Shown: positions 34,840-47,338, counted from the stretch's first letter. The stretch is DNA of 64,000 nucleotides from Tenodera sinensis (GCA_030765045.1 CM060963.1:95090176-95154175); one strand, 5' to 3'. Notes: generated by a model not told the origin, from the letters alone. Translations and numbers: made by a program.

Positions 34840-36655
34840 TAAAGTAGGTCAAACGTAATCAATGATATGAAATTCTTTATCAGTGTGGCGAATAAAAATA
34901 AAATGATTATTGTAATTATCCATGTTGCAATAATATGAATTACTACAATTCTAAAAATCCTAAAAACTTAATTATTAACTTTTAACCCCAAACTTATTTG
35001 ATTACGAGAATACAAAACAAATGCCACATTTAGTAGCCCTACATTGAACTGTTATTTAATATATTTTTCTGATGAGTATAGACCTGAATTTTTAATCAGC
35101 AGACATTGCTTAGCAAAGTTTAGTTTTTCATTTCTAAGAGCAGCACAAAGAATCTGTTTTGGCGTTTTATAGAAATGCCTATTAATTTGTCCATAAAATT
35201 ATCAAATATCAGCATAATCTTCCTCTTCGACATTTATTCAGCTTTAATGTGCTAATGGTCAACGTTTCAGAAAAAAAAATGCATGATAATCACAACATAA
35301 ACTGCCAGTTTTAAAATGCAGAATAATACTAATAAAAAAGGAAGTTTCATTGCACTGCCTTATGAACGAAGTTTTAATCAGCGATCTTCACCTGAACGAC
35401 CCTGGAGTATTTTATTAATTGCAAGCGTTAAATAAGCTTCAACGCTATCTTCTGTTAGATTTGATATTTTAGATTTAAAATTCAAATTGAACATAGAAAA
35501 GGTTTATTTAACTAAAATAGATTATGTAACTTGTCATCCAATGTGTATGCACCTAAGTGTAATGTTTCTTGGGAAGAATAGGGCAAGATGAATAAGTTAA
35601 GAACAAGAAGACAACTTGCGGCTAATGTATGTGAGTCAACATTCCTTCAGTAGAAAAAAAAAGTTACGGTTCACTTCCAGTATACAAGGAAGAACTCGCC
35701 TCAAACATGGCCGTTAATTCTGCCAAAGTATATGGCAGGATGTGTACATTCTTACAGCTGTAGAATGCGCATCAGCAATATTCTACCCCATTTATCTGTA
35801 CCTATTTACTCTAAAATAAGACTGCCCTTTTTAACGAAATTATAGCCGAAAAATTACAAGGATCTTACAAACACGTGTTTCGGAAAATGAAAATAACAAA
35901 TGTATTACTGAAGCATGAATTTAATAAATCTTGTTTTATTAAACACTATTGATGTTACTCCATGCTGCTTTGCGCCCTTTTATTTCCATCTTTCATAGGT
36001 CACTTACACAGCACTCCCTTCCACCTACTCCATTTCTGCATCGTCTATTGCAGCATGATGTCCTTTCTTAGGATCACGAAAAGACCGAAGTCCTTTTTTC
36101 GTGGCTTGAAGTTTATCCCTCTGATTTCTGCAGCAACAAATCATGTTTGGTTGTACCAAATGTTCTAGAGCCATTCTTCATACACCATTTTTTTCAGTGA
36201 ATTCCGAAATATCTGACTTAGTGAAGCTTTTTTGTGAATTAATGTTACCGCTTACACAAATAGGTGCAAGAGAAACTCACTTTGCTCTTTTATAACTAAA
36301 GATCTTGTTTTACTAGTAAGAAGAAAACAGGTAGAAGGGTAGAAGCTACTAATGAGAGAAGGTCAATGCCTAACTCCTCGTCCCTTTCATTGCAAACAAG
36401 TGAAAGGCCAAGCATTTGTATTTACAGTAACAATGGATCTGAAGAACAATTTTATAGGAATTACAGCATGTTTCATTAATGCGTCTAGCATTTCCATACA
36501 TACATATTTTTTCTTCTAAAATTTGCCCGAAAAGCTTGGTGGGTCTTGCAATCGAGGAAGTTTCATTTTCTAATAAATATGGTGATTGAATTGTTATTGT
36601 AAAATAACTTGTTACAAAACATTAATAAATTATACTGAAACGTCTTATCTTTAAT
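34840..36655. other. no recognisable feature
   Basis: A+T-rich spacer. Confidence 0.4.
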
Positions 36656-36664
36656 TATAATCAC

Positions 36665-36908
36665 TAGGCTTCGGTCGCGGTTGCAAACGACGTTAGATTG
36701 AGAACTACTTTACTGTACCCGTTTCTACTTCAGGTTTGTTGACAGTAGAGGAGGTAGGTAAGGGGAGGATGACACACCGCTACAGTAACCTGTTTGTAAA
36801 GCGACGCGACTGTACCACCTCTACCCAACCTACCCCGTTAGGTAGGGGTGGTAGAAAACCTCCTTGCGAGCATAAATGCCAACAACGTGCAACCAGCGCC
36901 GAAACCTA
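36665..36908. mobile_element. MITE with hAT-like hallmarks (244 bp)
   Basis: Ends TAGGCTTCGGTCGCGGTTGC and (reverse complement) TAGGTTTCGGCGCTGGTTGC match at 15 of 20 positions. Flanked by ATAATCAC (36657-36664) and ATAATAAC (36909-36916), an 8-bp target-site duplication with one mismatch, as hAT elements make. Interior is G+C-richer than surroundings, with CTACCCAACCTACC and GGTAGGTAAGGGG patches; no ORF. Confidence 0.65.
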
Positions 36909-36916
36909 ATAATAAC

Positions 36917-37865
36917 AAATAATTCGCATTCCAAAAATTATAATTTATTTTCGCATTATGGTTTTAAAATTAGTTTGAAACCAAACCACTAGATGACTAA
37001 TTCAACCCGGTTATGCTTTTTATTCTAAATTTTGAACTGAAAGCCAAAATCTGGCAGAATGTCACCATGCCATTTCTCCCAGTCTGCTTTGGTGCGGTTT
37101 TCAGTACCACAGCTGTTATTTCTCAATCCAGTAGATCCTCAATTGGCCCCCAAAGACCTCATGAAGCCGAGGTTACTCCAAACCAGACCTGGTACAAAAA
37201 GTCATCATGCCGTATCCAAAATCGAAACTGGATCCTCTTGCATCGCAGGCAGCAACGCTACCTCATACTATATAGCGATGTCTAATTGTTTATCATAACT
37301 TTTAAAATAATTAGCAGTGGAGGAACTTCAACCAAATTCGATAACATGTGACTTAGCACTGAAAAAAATGTTGTTGTGAATGCGAATGAGAGACATGCAG
37401 AAATAATAAAAAGTGACTATGATTAGCATGTTTCAGGGTGGTTGAGGTGGTTGAGTCTATTTTCATCCCAATAAGCAAATGTTTTATTTAATTTTATTCA
37501 TTGTCTTTGCATATTATGGTGCATTCTTTTTTACATTTGCATATTTGCATGCATAGTTTACTGTTTGATTTTGCATGCAAATCTGAAGCATTATTTTGTA
37601 ATTGAAGAGTTTGTTTGCTTTTTCGAAGATGTTTGCATCCTAATTAAAATTGAACATGCAATGTCTTCATAGAATCAAGACAAGTCATAGACTTTAGTTA
37701 GTTTCGTTTATACTTTCCTTGTCATGTATCTTACACAGAGGAAGTATGAATTTATACTAAAGAATTCTATACCCAGAATTAAAAAGTGCTCTTAATAAGT
37801 AAGGTGAGAGTTTTTCTGGATTGTTGATCTCATCAAGCTAATCTGTATATACAACATACGCCGTT
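36917..37865. other. no recognisable feature
   Basis: 37013-37298 is open in two frames without motif; TTTGCAT-rich around 37510-37590. Confidence 0.4.
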
Positions 37866-37869
37866 ATTT

Positions 37870-38130
37870 CTTTTCTTAGGCGCAATTTTAAATATTTTGA
37901 TTAAAATACCATATATTGTGATATTTCCATTACAAACAAAATACGTATCTGGAATTTCTGAAACAGTCGATGAAACCCTCCTTATTTTAATTGAACTTTA
38001 TGCACTGTGATACATAAATAAATGAACAAAACTTACTTAGGAAACTTGTTAATCTCGTTAAATATTCATAGTCACATAAAAGAGTATAACATCATATTAG
38101 CATTTCTCGGAATACTTTACAGAATGTTGA
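37870..38130 (+). repeat. R1 dispersed repeat, central fragment
   Basis: TTTTGATTAAAATACCATAT, ACTTTATGCACTGTGATAC, AATCTCGTTAAATATTCATA and TTTCTCGGAATACTTTACAG follow the R1 order, strongly diverged. Confidence 0.5.
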
Positions 38131-38256
38131 TAAAGCAATTCATTTATTTGTGATGAGAGGCAAAGTCCTGACCCACTCCTAAAAGCGTCTTTTAAGGTCT
38201 TAAGTTCTTAGGATTCCCTCGGCGCGAAAGAATTGCGAATTAATAAGCCCTAAAAA

Positions 38257-38560
38257 TGGGTCGTCTCCTTAGCGCGGTGGTAGCGCTGCTGCTTATCAAG
38301 CGGGAGACCCGGGTTCGATTCCCGGTACTGGCATGGGGATTTTCTCCCGTTGGAGACAATTGTCGGGGCTGCTCACCCTCGTGAGGGAGCTAGTTATTTG
38401 AGAAGTAGTAGACCTGGTTGCGAAGACCGCATAACCGACCGAGAGGGCCCCGGGCGCTGACCACCACTTCCGTCACTGTCATGGGCAATGGTGTTGGACG
38501 CAGCGGCCGAGCGGTAGGCATTGGCCCGAAAAGGACTGTTGCGCTCCGTGGTTGGTTAGT
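38257..38560 (+). mobile_element. SINE-B copy 2, best-preserved
   Basis: Box A TTAGCGCGGTGGTAGCGCTG, box B CCGGGTTCGATTCCCGG, body GAGAAGTAGTAGACCTGGTT, GCGAAGACCGCATAACCG, TTGGACGCAGCGGCC. The head is tRNA-like but its ends do not form an acceptor stem, so it is not a functional tRNA gene. Confidence 0.85.
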
Positions 38561-38561
38561 T

Positions 38562-39190
38562 TAAGCCCTAAAACTTCAAGCCCTAGTAAGGTAATTTCAC
38601 CGAGCACTGAACTTCCCTGAGCAATGCTCTCGAAAAGGCATATCTTACGGCCCCATAGCTTCTCTGATCACATTAGAGAATATATTCACTTCCACAGGCC
38701 ACTTACATTGATAAAACAACGAAGAGTCACTTTCAGGATCAAGTGCACATGCTCCTTCACGTATACCCAGAATGATATCTAAGCACTACAGTTTCAAGTT
38801 TGATTTCTGTAAATTCATGTAGGTATACTTGCATGTTTAGTATTTATATATGAGGAAGTTATAGATATAAGCAACTCCAAGAGGTAGGAATATATTAGAT
38901 GAGGTATATATGTTCATTTTTTTTTTTTAGTAATCTTATTTTTGTTTTTGTAGGTTAATGAGTATGATGTGGTATATTTAGTATTTACTTGTTAGTAAAC
39001 AAGTAAATTAATATTATGTGCATTCAAACAGTGATAAATATAAGAGAAAATTTAGTTCAGCGTTTTGGAAGCTTATCATTCCATACACTGGATGGCAACA
39101 TTGATTAAATGACATGTTCCGCTCATGTTACTATTCACACACGTTATACAGGTAGCTATGAATAATTACAGAATACCTCTCGTAGTTTTA
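38562..39190. other. no gene; contains a short perfect hairpin
   Basis: ATTTACTTGTT (38983-38993), loop AGTA, AACAAGTAAAT (38998-39008). T10 run near 38920. Confidence 0.4.
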
Positions 39191-39195
39191 GTGGA

Positions 39196-39245
39196 GTGAA
39201 TGTCTCCTCGTAGTTCAGTGGTTAACGTATCTGGCTGGAGGTTTG
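39196..39245 (+). mobile_element. tRNA-like SINE head fragment
   Basis: GTCTCCTCGTAGTTCAGTGG, TTAACGTATCTGGCTGGAGG is box-A-like; no box B follows. Confidence 0.3.
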
Positions 39246-39614
39246 GCCTTTGTGTATTTCCGTTTGCCTTTTGGTTCTATAAATATTTGAAACATTTTTT
39301 GTTCGTCATGCTGATCCATCAAACCCTTTGTTTAGTCAATATACCCTGTTCAGTGATCCAGTTTGTACCCATCCCCTTAATTGGATAAACCTCTAAAAGT
39401 GACCATACATAGAATGAAGGTACGACTGACACCGTGTGTTTCAGTTGTTCCTATTTCAACACCCCCAAGTACACTGTTCAATATGAAATTAGGGTTAAAA
39501 TATGCATTATTGATCAGTATCTACTATCGTGTCATCACTAATCGTTCTTCTGTGAGCATTTAAATATGTTATTGGAGACCAACTAGGAACTACTTAATTG
39601 AGGCGTAATGGCTC

Positions 39615-39700
39615 ATAGAACAGAAAAGCACACTTAAAAACAATTGGTCTGGGCCGTATTTAAACCCGGGACATTGGAATCAGTAGGCCAGCGGCTAACA
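39615..39700 (-). mobile_element. SINE-A head fragment, minus strand
   Basis: Plus strand AGCACACTTAAAAACAATTG, GTCTGGGCCGTATTTAAACC, GGACATTGGAATCAGTAGGC are the reverse complement of the SINE-A head. It abuts an R1 copy. Confidence 0.65.
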
Positions 39701-40290
39701 CCAAATTTGGTATTAAGTGCAACATCTTTCAAGGATGTGACACGAAGATTTTCATGAAAATCTCCTCTACACACTCTCTTTACAGGAAAAATATTTCATT
39801 GCCTATTTTTGACCTTCTTAAAACTGCCTTTAATGATTTTGGTTAAAATATTGTGTGCTTAAAATATTATCATTGCAAATAATACTTATTCATTCTCAAG
39901 ACTTTGTGCAGTTGCTAAACCTTAAAAATACACAAACCTTACTATTTAAAAAACAATATGGATCTCGTTAAAGTTCACTATTCATGCTAACTGCAATTTT
40001 TTGTGGCATTAACCATTTTGAGATAATCCTTGTTATTCCAAAACCATATTCGTTCGTTTTTCTCGTTGGCATGTAAGAAACATGGAATTTAAAAGCCATC
40101 CAGTTAAAAATCTGAGGATCACTTTATTCTACTGTGTTCTTATATTTACAAATAATGTGTAAATGTGTAGGTATTGAAATTTTAACTCGGTTAAACTCGA
40201 TGGATAGAAGGATAAGATTTTATAAGAAAGGTTTGTTGAATAATAGAGAAAGTCATGTGGATGCAACACTTCAGATTTTTTTATGTTTGT
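39700..40290 (+). repeat. R1 dispersed repeat, 5'-truncated
   Basis: TTTGGTATTAAGTGCAACAT, CTTTCAAGGATGTGACACGA, GATTTTGGTTAAAATATTGT, AACCATTTTGAGATAATCCT and the end AGAGAAAGTCATGTGGATGC AACACTTCAGATTTTT. Confidence 0.8.
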
Positions 40291-40661
40291 TTTGAGACAC
40301 GCCGTACCGTGTTCATCGTTGCTTATGTAATTCATGAATACCTTTGCCAGTTTCTTCCAAGATAGTATGTTGGAATATATGAATCTTGAAGCGCATGTTT
40401 ATGACATCGGGCCAGATTCGAACTACTCAATGAAGCTTGTGTTTTGTTTTATGTCCGCAGTTAGGCAGCTGACGCTGCCACCTACACAGACAATTCAGTC
40501 TGGACATTTTCTCCTTTTTTATTTTACTCCTTCTCTTGTTTTGGGACCCACCCTGTGGTGGGTCGCCTCCTCCCAACCCAACCTGGCGGTCGCCTAGCAA
40601 CAAACCCTCCAACCCATTCCCCGGCCTCCAGTCTTTTTTTTAGGGAGGGGATATTCTAGCG

Positions 40662-40812
40662 CGTACGTACGTATGTATGTACGTGCAAGTGTGTGTGTAT
40701 GTGTGTGGACGGAGGGAGAAGGCAGAGGAGGATTGAAGAGGGATGGAGAGAAAGGGTGGGAGGAAGTAGTGGGAGGAGGAGGAGGAGTAGGGTGGGGAAA
40801 GGGGGAGAAGCT
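40662..40812 (+). repeat. low-complexity block: alternating (GTAC/GTAT/GT)n then polypurine tract
   Basis: GCGTACGTACGTATGTATGT at 40661, (GT)n, then from about 40708 to 40810 roughly nine of ten bases are A or G (GGGAGGAGGAGGAGGAG). Open frames across it are compositional. Confidence 0.85.
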
Positions 40813-40814
40813 GG

Positions 40815-43030
40815 ACTCGGTGGGTCGAACATTCATCCACCAACTTCATAGCAGGTGACATTAAAGTGAGGTAGTGTTGCGAAATTCTTGCGATTTGGAG
40901 GTGTTACATCATTGCAAAATCCAGTGAAAATGACGAGAAATGCGTGTGGAAAAAGAGACAAAAATTTACATATCCGCAGAGCAAATAGCAGCTGAAGGAG
41001 GACAGCAGAAAATAATCAACAAACAGGTAAAAAAGGAAACGTGGAGGGGGGTGAAATAAGAGAAAAAGGAGGAAAAAGTACTGTCCGGGAAGGAAACTAC
41101 CGTATAACATATAAACGCATGCTCCGTGACGCGAAGCTTCCTTACCTCTACCACTTCGAACTTCCCGCCCAATTTCTGCCTGCTCTATGTAAATTGGAGA
41201 GCATCCGACTTTAAAAGCTGAGAGACAGGTTCCACTTATCATCGCAGTGTCGCTAGCTCTGCTGTTGTTCTCCCGTTCTCAGAACCAAACTGCATTCTGA
41301 TTGTACACAAATGGACTTCATCGAAAATTCTCAATATAGCCTATCTTCAATCTTGCTCGGAAGTTTCATTTGCCCCTTACCCCAATGCCTTGGTTTAGAA
41401 TTTCAAACAACTCGAAACTTAAACATATTCTGGTAATCTCAACAATACTGTGGTACTCTTCTTTAACATTTCTTAGCTTTGCATAAAGTTACACCCACTG
41501 TTCTACAATGCCTATAGTATCTGTTTATCTCGGTTTACGCATTCTGCGGTTTTGTTTATGCATATAGCTATAGATATGTTAAATCTTCATATTCTGCCGT
41601 ATACTTGAGTATTTAATTCTCCTTGTAGTGTTCTGTGAAGCTATAATTGAGTTTTGTTTCATGTTTTATTTTACAACCTACCTTCAGAATTACCCCGTAA
41701 ATTGTATATTTGTCTATTTTTATTTTCTGTGCACTTATCGTTTTTCACACTTAAATTACAACTTGAATAATTAAAAATAACAACTTGTTTCAGGGGTTTA
41801 CTTTCAATACATATTCGATCTTAAATGTAAATTCTAAATTATATGTTAAACTTTATTGACGAAACATCTAAGACTTCTTACGTCTCGTATTAGTCCTATA
41901 ATAAGAGCGAACATCATTACCTTGTTTAATATTTCTCTTCCTCAGCTCCAAATTAGTTGATAACCAGTCATACTTGTTTTGTTTCAGAATGATTCCATGT
42001 GAGTTTTAAGGACCTAATAAATCATTTAATTTGCTGACAATATTTTGAAGTCTGCCAAGTTTTAAAATGACTTGTCAGTAAATGTCACATTCATTCTTCT
42101 TGAAGTGTATCATGAATTTTCCTTTTCTATTTCCTCTTGCGATTTACAGCTGTTGATGGACTCAGTTCTGGATAGTTCTGAATACTCAGTGTCCAGTGAT
42201 CTTTTTCTCTTGAAAAATAGACAAGTTCAGCCTGATCACTTTGCAAGCATTCCTTGTCATTCAATTTATATCAGAAAAATTAATCTTTATATAATATAAG
42301 ATTTTAATAAATCAAGAATCCCAATTTCTCTCTGAGATATTTCAAGTGGTTGTATCCCCCTTTGTTAAGGATAAATGCAGCGTTGTTTATCAAATTAAAG
42401 ATAAGGCAACAGACACAAACATATCTATGGTCAGTCATTTCGAAAAAACTTTGCCTTACTTCCAATGTTTTACATTTTTATTTATTTATTACATTGATTA
42501 TGTTCCTATGATGAGTAAAGACTAGTTGCCCCCACCCCCACCCTCTCTCTCTCTCTTAAAACCACACAAACACTGAAAGATCTCTAAAAATTCTCTTACC
42601 TTATGCTGGATCACAAAACAGAAAATGTAACCATCACTCGGTGTCAAAATGTACCCGTTTCTGAACCGAAAACAGTCACGCTCTGGTGGCTAAATGCTTA
42701 GCAATACACACAAGGAATGATAAGCTTCAGATTGCAAACGGATAAAACTTCATAATAATATAGGTTGATTGGAAGACGCCAAATTTTTACAGTTATGTAC
42801 GGAATATAAATTATTAACATATATGTGAAGTTAATGCGAATAATGTAGGTATCATTTTAGCAACATAGGAAAATGTTTCTTTTCTTAAAAAGTAGGGTTA
42901 TTCCACAAATACTCTCTTAGCAACTTACGATGCGTATCTTTAAACGATTTTTGTTGAATTTCAGCGAAATAGAATTCATTTCTTTGTGCTTATTGCATTT
43001 AGTATCTACAAGAGATCCGACAAAATGGTT
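40815..43030. other. no recognisable feature
   Basis: A 112-codon minus-strand open frame (40904-41242), very Phe/Leu-rich, has no motif. The rest is A+T-rich; a short (CT)n lies at 42543. Confidence 0.4.
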
Positions 43031-43034
43031 CTAG

Positions 43035-43235
43035 CAAGATGGTACCACAGTACATAGGGCTGCACTTGTGCGTCAGCTCGACCCGGCCCAAACCGATGCC
43101 TTTAAAGTGTGCAAAAGCGACAGTCCTATGTTAGTAGATTTACTGGCATATAAAAGAACTCATGCGGGCGAAATTCCGGCACACTAGTGCGCTGATATGA
43201 TTCTAATAATTGACCATGTCGTTAACAACAGTTTT
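43035..43235 (+). mobile_element. SINE-A copy, old
   Basis: GACCCGGCCCAAACCGATGC, CTATGTTAGTAGATTTACTG, GGCATATAAAAGAACTCATG, GAAATTCCGGCACAC and GTCGTTAACAACAG; more diverged than the copies at 25105 and 44288. Confidence 0.8.
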
Positions 43236-43239
43236 TTTT

Positions 43240-43587
43240 CGAGTTATCTCGAGAAATAGATCCCAAGTTCTCTGGAGGTATATGAAAAGCAAAGTTTATT
43301 CAAAGAATCCACGTTATTGTAACACAATATTCCCAGAGAAATTAACACGATTCTTGTTTTTGTTACAAAAGTCGTTTGGTGATACCCATCGCAGGCTGGC
43401 AGATTGTCATGGCAGAAAGAGAAAGCTCTCGCAGGACGTAATTTTCAGGAAACTAATTTTGCTTATGTTGCACAACAATGCGTATTATTGGCATTAATCT
43501 TGCATATTTTTCGTTTACAAGAATAACATATTTCATGTTTACCGCAAAATTATGAAAATTCTATTTCATTGAATCACCCTGTGTACA
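43240..43587 (+). pseudogene. faint transposase relic
   Basis: LWRYMKSKVYSKNP resembles the '(F)LWGYVKSKVY..KP' C-terminal block of an arthropod mariner-like DDE transposase group, and RLADCHGRKRK the later 'RL..C....G.H' block; the stretch ends in TTGAATCACCCTGTGTACAC (43569-43588), like the termini of such elements. Only the last fifth of a transposase would be present. Evidence is short motifs only. Confidence 0.4.
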
Positions 43588-43589
43588 CA

Positions 43590-44285
43590 AATGTACATTT
43601 GTTTTCTATTAAATTGCACTTCGATACTTAACTTTTAAAGTATTTGAAAAAAATATTCGTGAATGATGCAAGTGTTTATTGTAAGTTTACCTTCAACTTG
43701 AAGTACGTCCTTATATTTAACATAATTAATGTGATTTCTACAAATTGTGGGGATAGATAATATATCTTATTACTACTACTAATTTCAGTATCAAATTTCA
43801 GCATCGCCTACGGGTTGATCGTAGACATCTCCTTAGCTTGTTTAGAGCTATATAAATGTTTATTTTATAAAACAGAAAACAAAACCCTACAGTAAGAAAC
43901 TATGAGGTAAAATATGCAATCATTATGTACAATGTTTGCCTGTACCGAACTAAAAGTAACTCTAAAACAAATTCTTCTACCTGACTGGAATTAAATAAAT
44001 AAGATTGCTGCTTTAAACAATTTATCGCTTCCAAAATTTTAAAATGATCATTTTTAGTAAATCGTAGCTCTGATTATTTGCTAAAAAATTATTATGGTAT
44101 TGATGACCTCATATCAAATAACGTAGTTGTATGTGGATTATTATTTTAGTATAACCTTTTGAGTGTTAAAAATAAAACTTTTCACATAAAGTCTCCTTAT
44201 TTGCTTTTATTGTAATGGAATAAAAATCGCAAGATTCATAATTAATTGCTACTTTTTCTAGAACTAACGCACGGTTAGGTTGTTA
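43590..44285. other. no recognisable feature
   Basis: A+T-rich spacer. Confidence 0.4.
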
Positions 44286-44287
44286 TT

Positions 44288-44500
44288 CTTACGAAATTAG
44301 ACGCTGGCCTACTGTTCCCAAGGTCGCGGGTTCAAATCCGGCCCAGGCCGATGGTTTTTAAGTGTGCTTAAAAACGACAGCTCCATGTCAGTAGATTTAC
44401 TGGCATGTAAAAGAACTCCTGCGGGACAAAATTCCGGCACACCGGCGACGCTGATGTGATCCTGGCAGTTGACAGCGTCATTAAACAACAAAATAATTTT
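44288..44500 (+). mobile_element. SINE-A copy, well preserved
   Basis: TTAGACGCTGGCCTACTGTT, CCCAAGGTCGCGGGTTCAAA, TCCGGCCCAGGCCGATGGTT, end TTGACAGCGTCATTAAACAA then CAAAATAAT. Confidence 0.9.
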
Positions 44501-44501
44501 A

Positions 44502-45420
44502 ATTTTTTTTCTTACGAAATCGCTGTTTTTATGGATACATGCATAAACATTTTTCCAATGTTCTTGTAATCATTTTACATATAAACGCTACTCTCCTGTT
44601 TATACATGAATTTCAACATCCAGCCATAGATGTGCAGGTACATCCATTTTGTAAACGAAACTTTACTTAGCTTTGAGATATGTGTACTGGACACCTAACG
44701 TGTAAACAGAAGACCAATCAATTCAGAGTGTATACAAAGTGCACATGCGACACCAAGCGGAGATGCAAGGAACTGCGCGGAGGATTATCAAACGCTGTTC
44801 GGTGGAAAACCGTGGCGCCGGAATTAAACGAGCTTACCAGATTAAGACTGTCAATTGTCTTTCATTTCTGTTCTCGGCAACACAACTTTCAGTTTCTAAA
44901 CTTCATATAATGCACAACGAAGTCATGTGAATAATATGTAATTATGTTTCAAAATAGTGACAGTCAAGCATCGTACTAAGGGTCACGTGTATAATATTGT
45001 TATAGGAGAACCACAGCTTATTTGTAAATAATTATGTTTATGCTAGTTCATGAACGAATAGCTCAAAGAGAATAAAATTTATAGCTGAAACGTTCTTCTT
45101 GCAGTTCATACACTAGTACAATTATTGCTGAACTGAGCATTTCCATCAAGTATAGGTTATACAACATAAGGGTACTTACACATCGCGCACTGCTACCCAT
45201 ATAATATACACCCTAAAAAAAATGAGCAGACTTGGAAGCGTTTATTTGTCAAAATCCATGTCGTTTCCGCGGCAGCGGTGTCACGGAATGCGTGTCTTTA
45301 GCGTCGTTCTGTTGTCATTTCTCATATTGAGTCTCAACTATTTAATGTGAGTGGATGACCCAGTGGTTGGACTTAGACAAATATGCGCCCCCAGAGTCTC
45401 CTCGGTTTTTTTTTTCTTTC
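44502..45420. other. no recognisable feature
   Basis: The small plus-strand frames at 44680-44930 carry no motif. Confidence 0.4.
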
Positions 45421-45424
45421 TTTC

Positions 45425-45660
45425 TAAGCGTGTATATTATATAGCTCTATTGTGGACCACCCCATGGAAATATATGTTTTGAGCTCCTTCCTGAAACTCG
45501 CGGTCCCTCCCCAAAAAATAATTTTTATGAAAAGGTCTGTGTGTGTGCGCGAGCGTGTGTTGTCTTCAGTGACCAGTATTACTAAAAAACGAGAAGTCAG
45601 TTGAATACCAAACTTGGTATTTAAATTCAGGATCTTACAAAAATGCAACACGAAAAAAAA

Positions 45661-45691
<31 letters not shown>

Positions 45692-45980
45692 GAAAATTTT
45701 GATTTGAATAAAAATGGCTCCAAGAATTATGATTAAAGTTCCAGTGAGCTCGATGGGCGTTTAAGGGCCCATCGACAGCTAGGTCATTTGGACCCCTGAA
45801 AGTATCATATGTTTAAGATATTTTCATGACAAATGCATTGCCTCTATGTCTTGAATTTTCTAGGAATATCGCCTAAAGTTCACTTCATGCGGATGACTTT
45901 TGCATAACTGGTAGACCGCTAGTGATATGCAAAATCTTACTACACAGAAATTGTATACGTTGTTAAAGCACACAATTTAT

Positions 45981-46011
<31 letters not shown>

Positions 46012-46340
46012 TTTTGGTGGAGGTAACCTTTTCGATATATTCGATGTTATCCAAGTACTTATAGTTCTCTCAAATAGGAAAACTCGTTATTCGTTTATTT
46101 ATGTCCTGACTATGCAAAGAGAATGAAATGTCAAGCAATTACATAGCGACCGTTTTTTAAACGATTTGACTATCATTTAAGCCTAACATTCTCCTAATTT
46201 CTATTGTACCTATAGGGATAAGACCATTTCTGCAAACGTGTGTCTCTATTAATATGAAGTAGATAGAATAATGTCTTTTAAATATAATTTGTACAAGAGT
46301 GAGTAGAGAAAGTCATGAGAGTGCGTACATCAGATTTTCT
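45425..46340 (+). repeat. R1 dispersed repeat with a nested small repeat
   Basis: GGAAATATATGTTTTGAGCT, AAAACGAGAAGTCAGTTGAA, TACCAAACTTGGTATTTAAA, poly(T) 45666-45691, GCATAACTGGTAGACCGC, GATTTGACTATCATTTAAGC and end AGTAGAGAAAGTCATGAGAG. It is interrupted at 45748-45800 by the ACTC-repeat core. Confidence 0.8.
45745..45802 (-). repeat. ACTC-repeat core, copy 3, inside R1
   Basis: Plus strand GGGCGTTTAAGGGCCCATCG, ACAGCTAGGTCATTTGGACC is the reverse complement of the core at 5283; the flanking R1 resumes as GAAAGTATCATATGTTTAAG. The (ACTC)n tail is lacking. Confidence 0.75.
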
Positions 46341-46341
46341 A

Positions 46342-46812
46342 TTTGCACCGATCGCAGACCGAACTACATTGAACGAAATAAATTCACAATTACTCCCCGG
46401 TAGACGCAATTATACTGCAGCAGCCGCAAGATTTAGAATGAATTCCACAAAAATTGGCAGACTTAAGGAAACCTAGGTTGGTAGCCATGTATTGCGTGTT
46501 GAATAGCTGCACTCTTGACTCGTTGACGAGTAAGCTAAATTGCTTTGCTTATTGCAGAGTGGCACGGGTCAAGCAAATTTGGAGTGGAATCTGTGCACCT
46601 CATTTGCGCGAGCAGTGGGTGATACTGTAGATATGTATTCATATTTCATATACAGCATTGGGGAGATCGAGTGTACGAGACTGGCTGATTTAAACAACAT
46701 AATTTGAAACAGTGAACACAGCGCCTAAAACTCTTATTCGTCCGGTGCTTTGACACGGATTAACAGAAACATACTTTCATTTCAATTCAGAGCTGAAAAT
46801 TTACTCTTCATC
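46342..46812. other. no recognisable feature
   Basis: A+T-rich spacer. Confidence 0.4.
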
Positions 46813-46816
46813 TATA

Positions 46817-47338
46817 TAGGGTGAAAGGGAAGTCATTACATTAATTTAAACCGGTGATAGATTGGTATTTGGAACACATTTTGTATATTACGTTTTTATC
46901 TCTGACCATTTCCTATGGAGATATGTTTAGCCGAAAACAAGCTGGCAACACTGCAGATTATGTAGGTGTCACTTTCACTAGGTCAGCACATAAGCAATCA
47001 CTGCACCGTGAACGCAAATACCCTACCGTGTCCTTCCATGTTTACTGTGCGAGTGTAGGCCAATCAGAATCATTAGCTCCCAAAACATTACACCACCCTG
47101 TAAGCGACCAACCTGTTTACACCCAGAAACCGATTCAATTCACTGACCAACCTCATCTAACCTTGGCAAATTGCTTCACGTCTGAAAAAACTGCTCGAGT
47201 ATTCCACCAATTCTTTTAAGTGATTAATTGTTTTGAAACTCTGTGTGATGTCCCATAATTAAGTAGAGAAATAAGTTACTGTACGCAAGTAACAAACTAT
47301 TTCTTCGTACATTCTTGGGGAATTATGCATCCAATTTG

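Noticed and set aside
38257..38330. tRNA gene with intact A and B boxes
   Set aside because: The 5' and 3' ends do not pair as an acceptor stem and the sequence continues into a body shared with 2371-2668; it is a SINE head.
40904..41242. 112-codon minus-strand open frame
   Set aside because: Phe/Leu-rich from a T-rich antisense of a purine-rich stretch, no motif, no splice or start context.
44288..44345. tRNA gene at the SINE-A head
   Set aside because: Repeated several times with the same downstream body and no complete cloverleaf.
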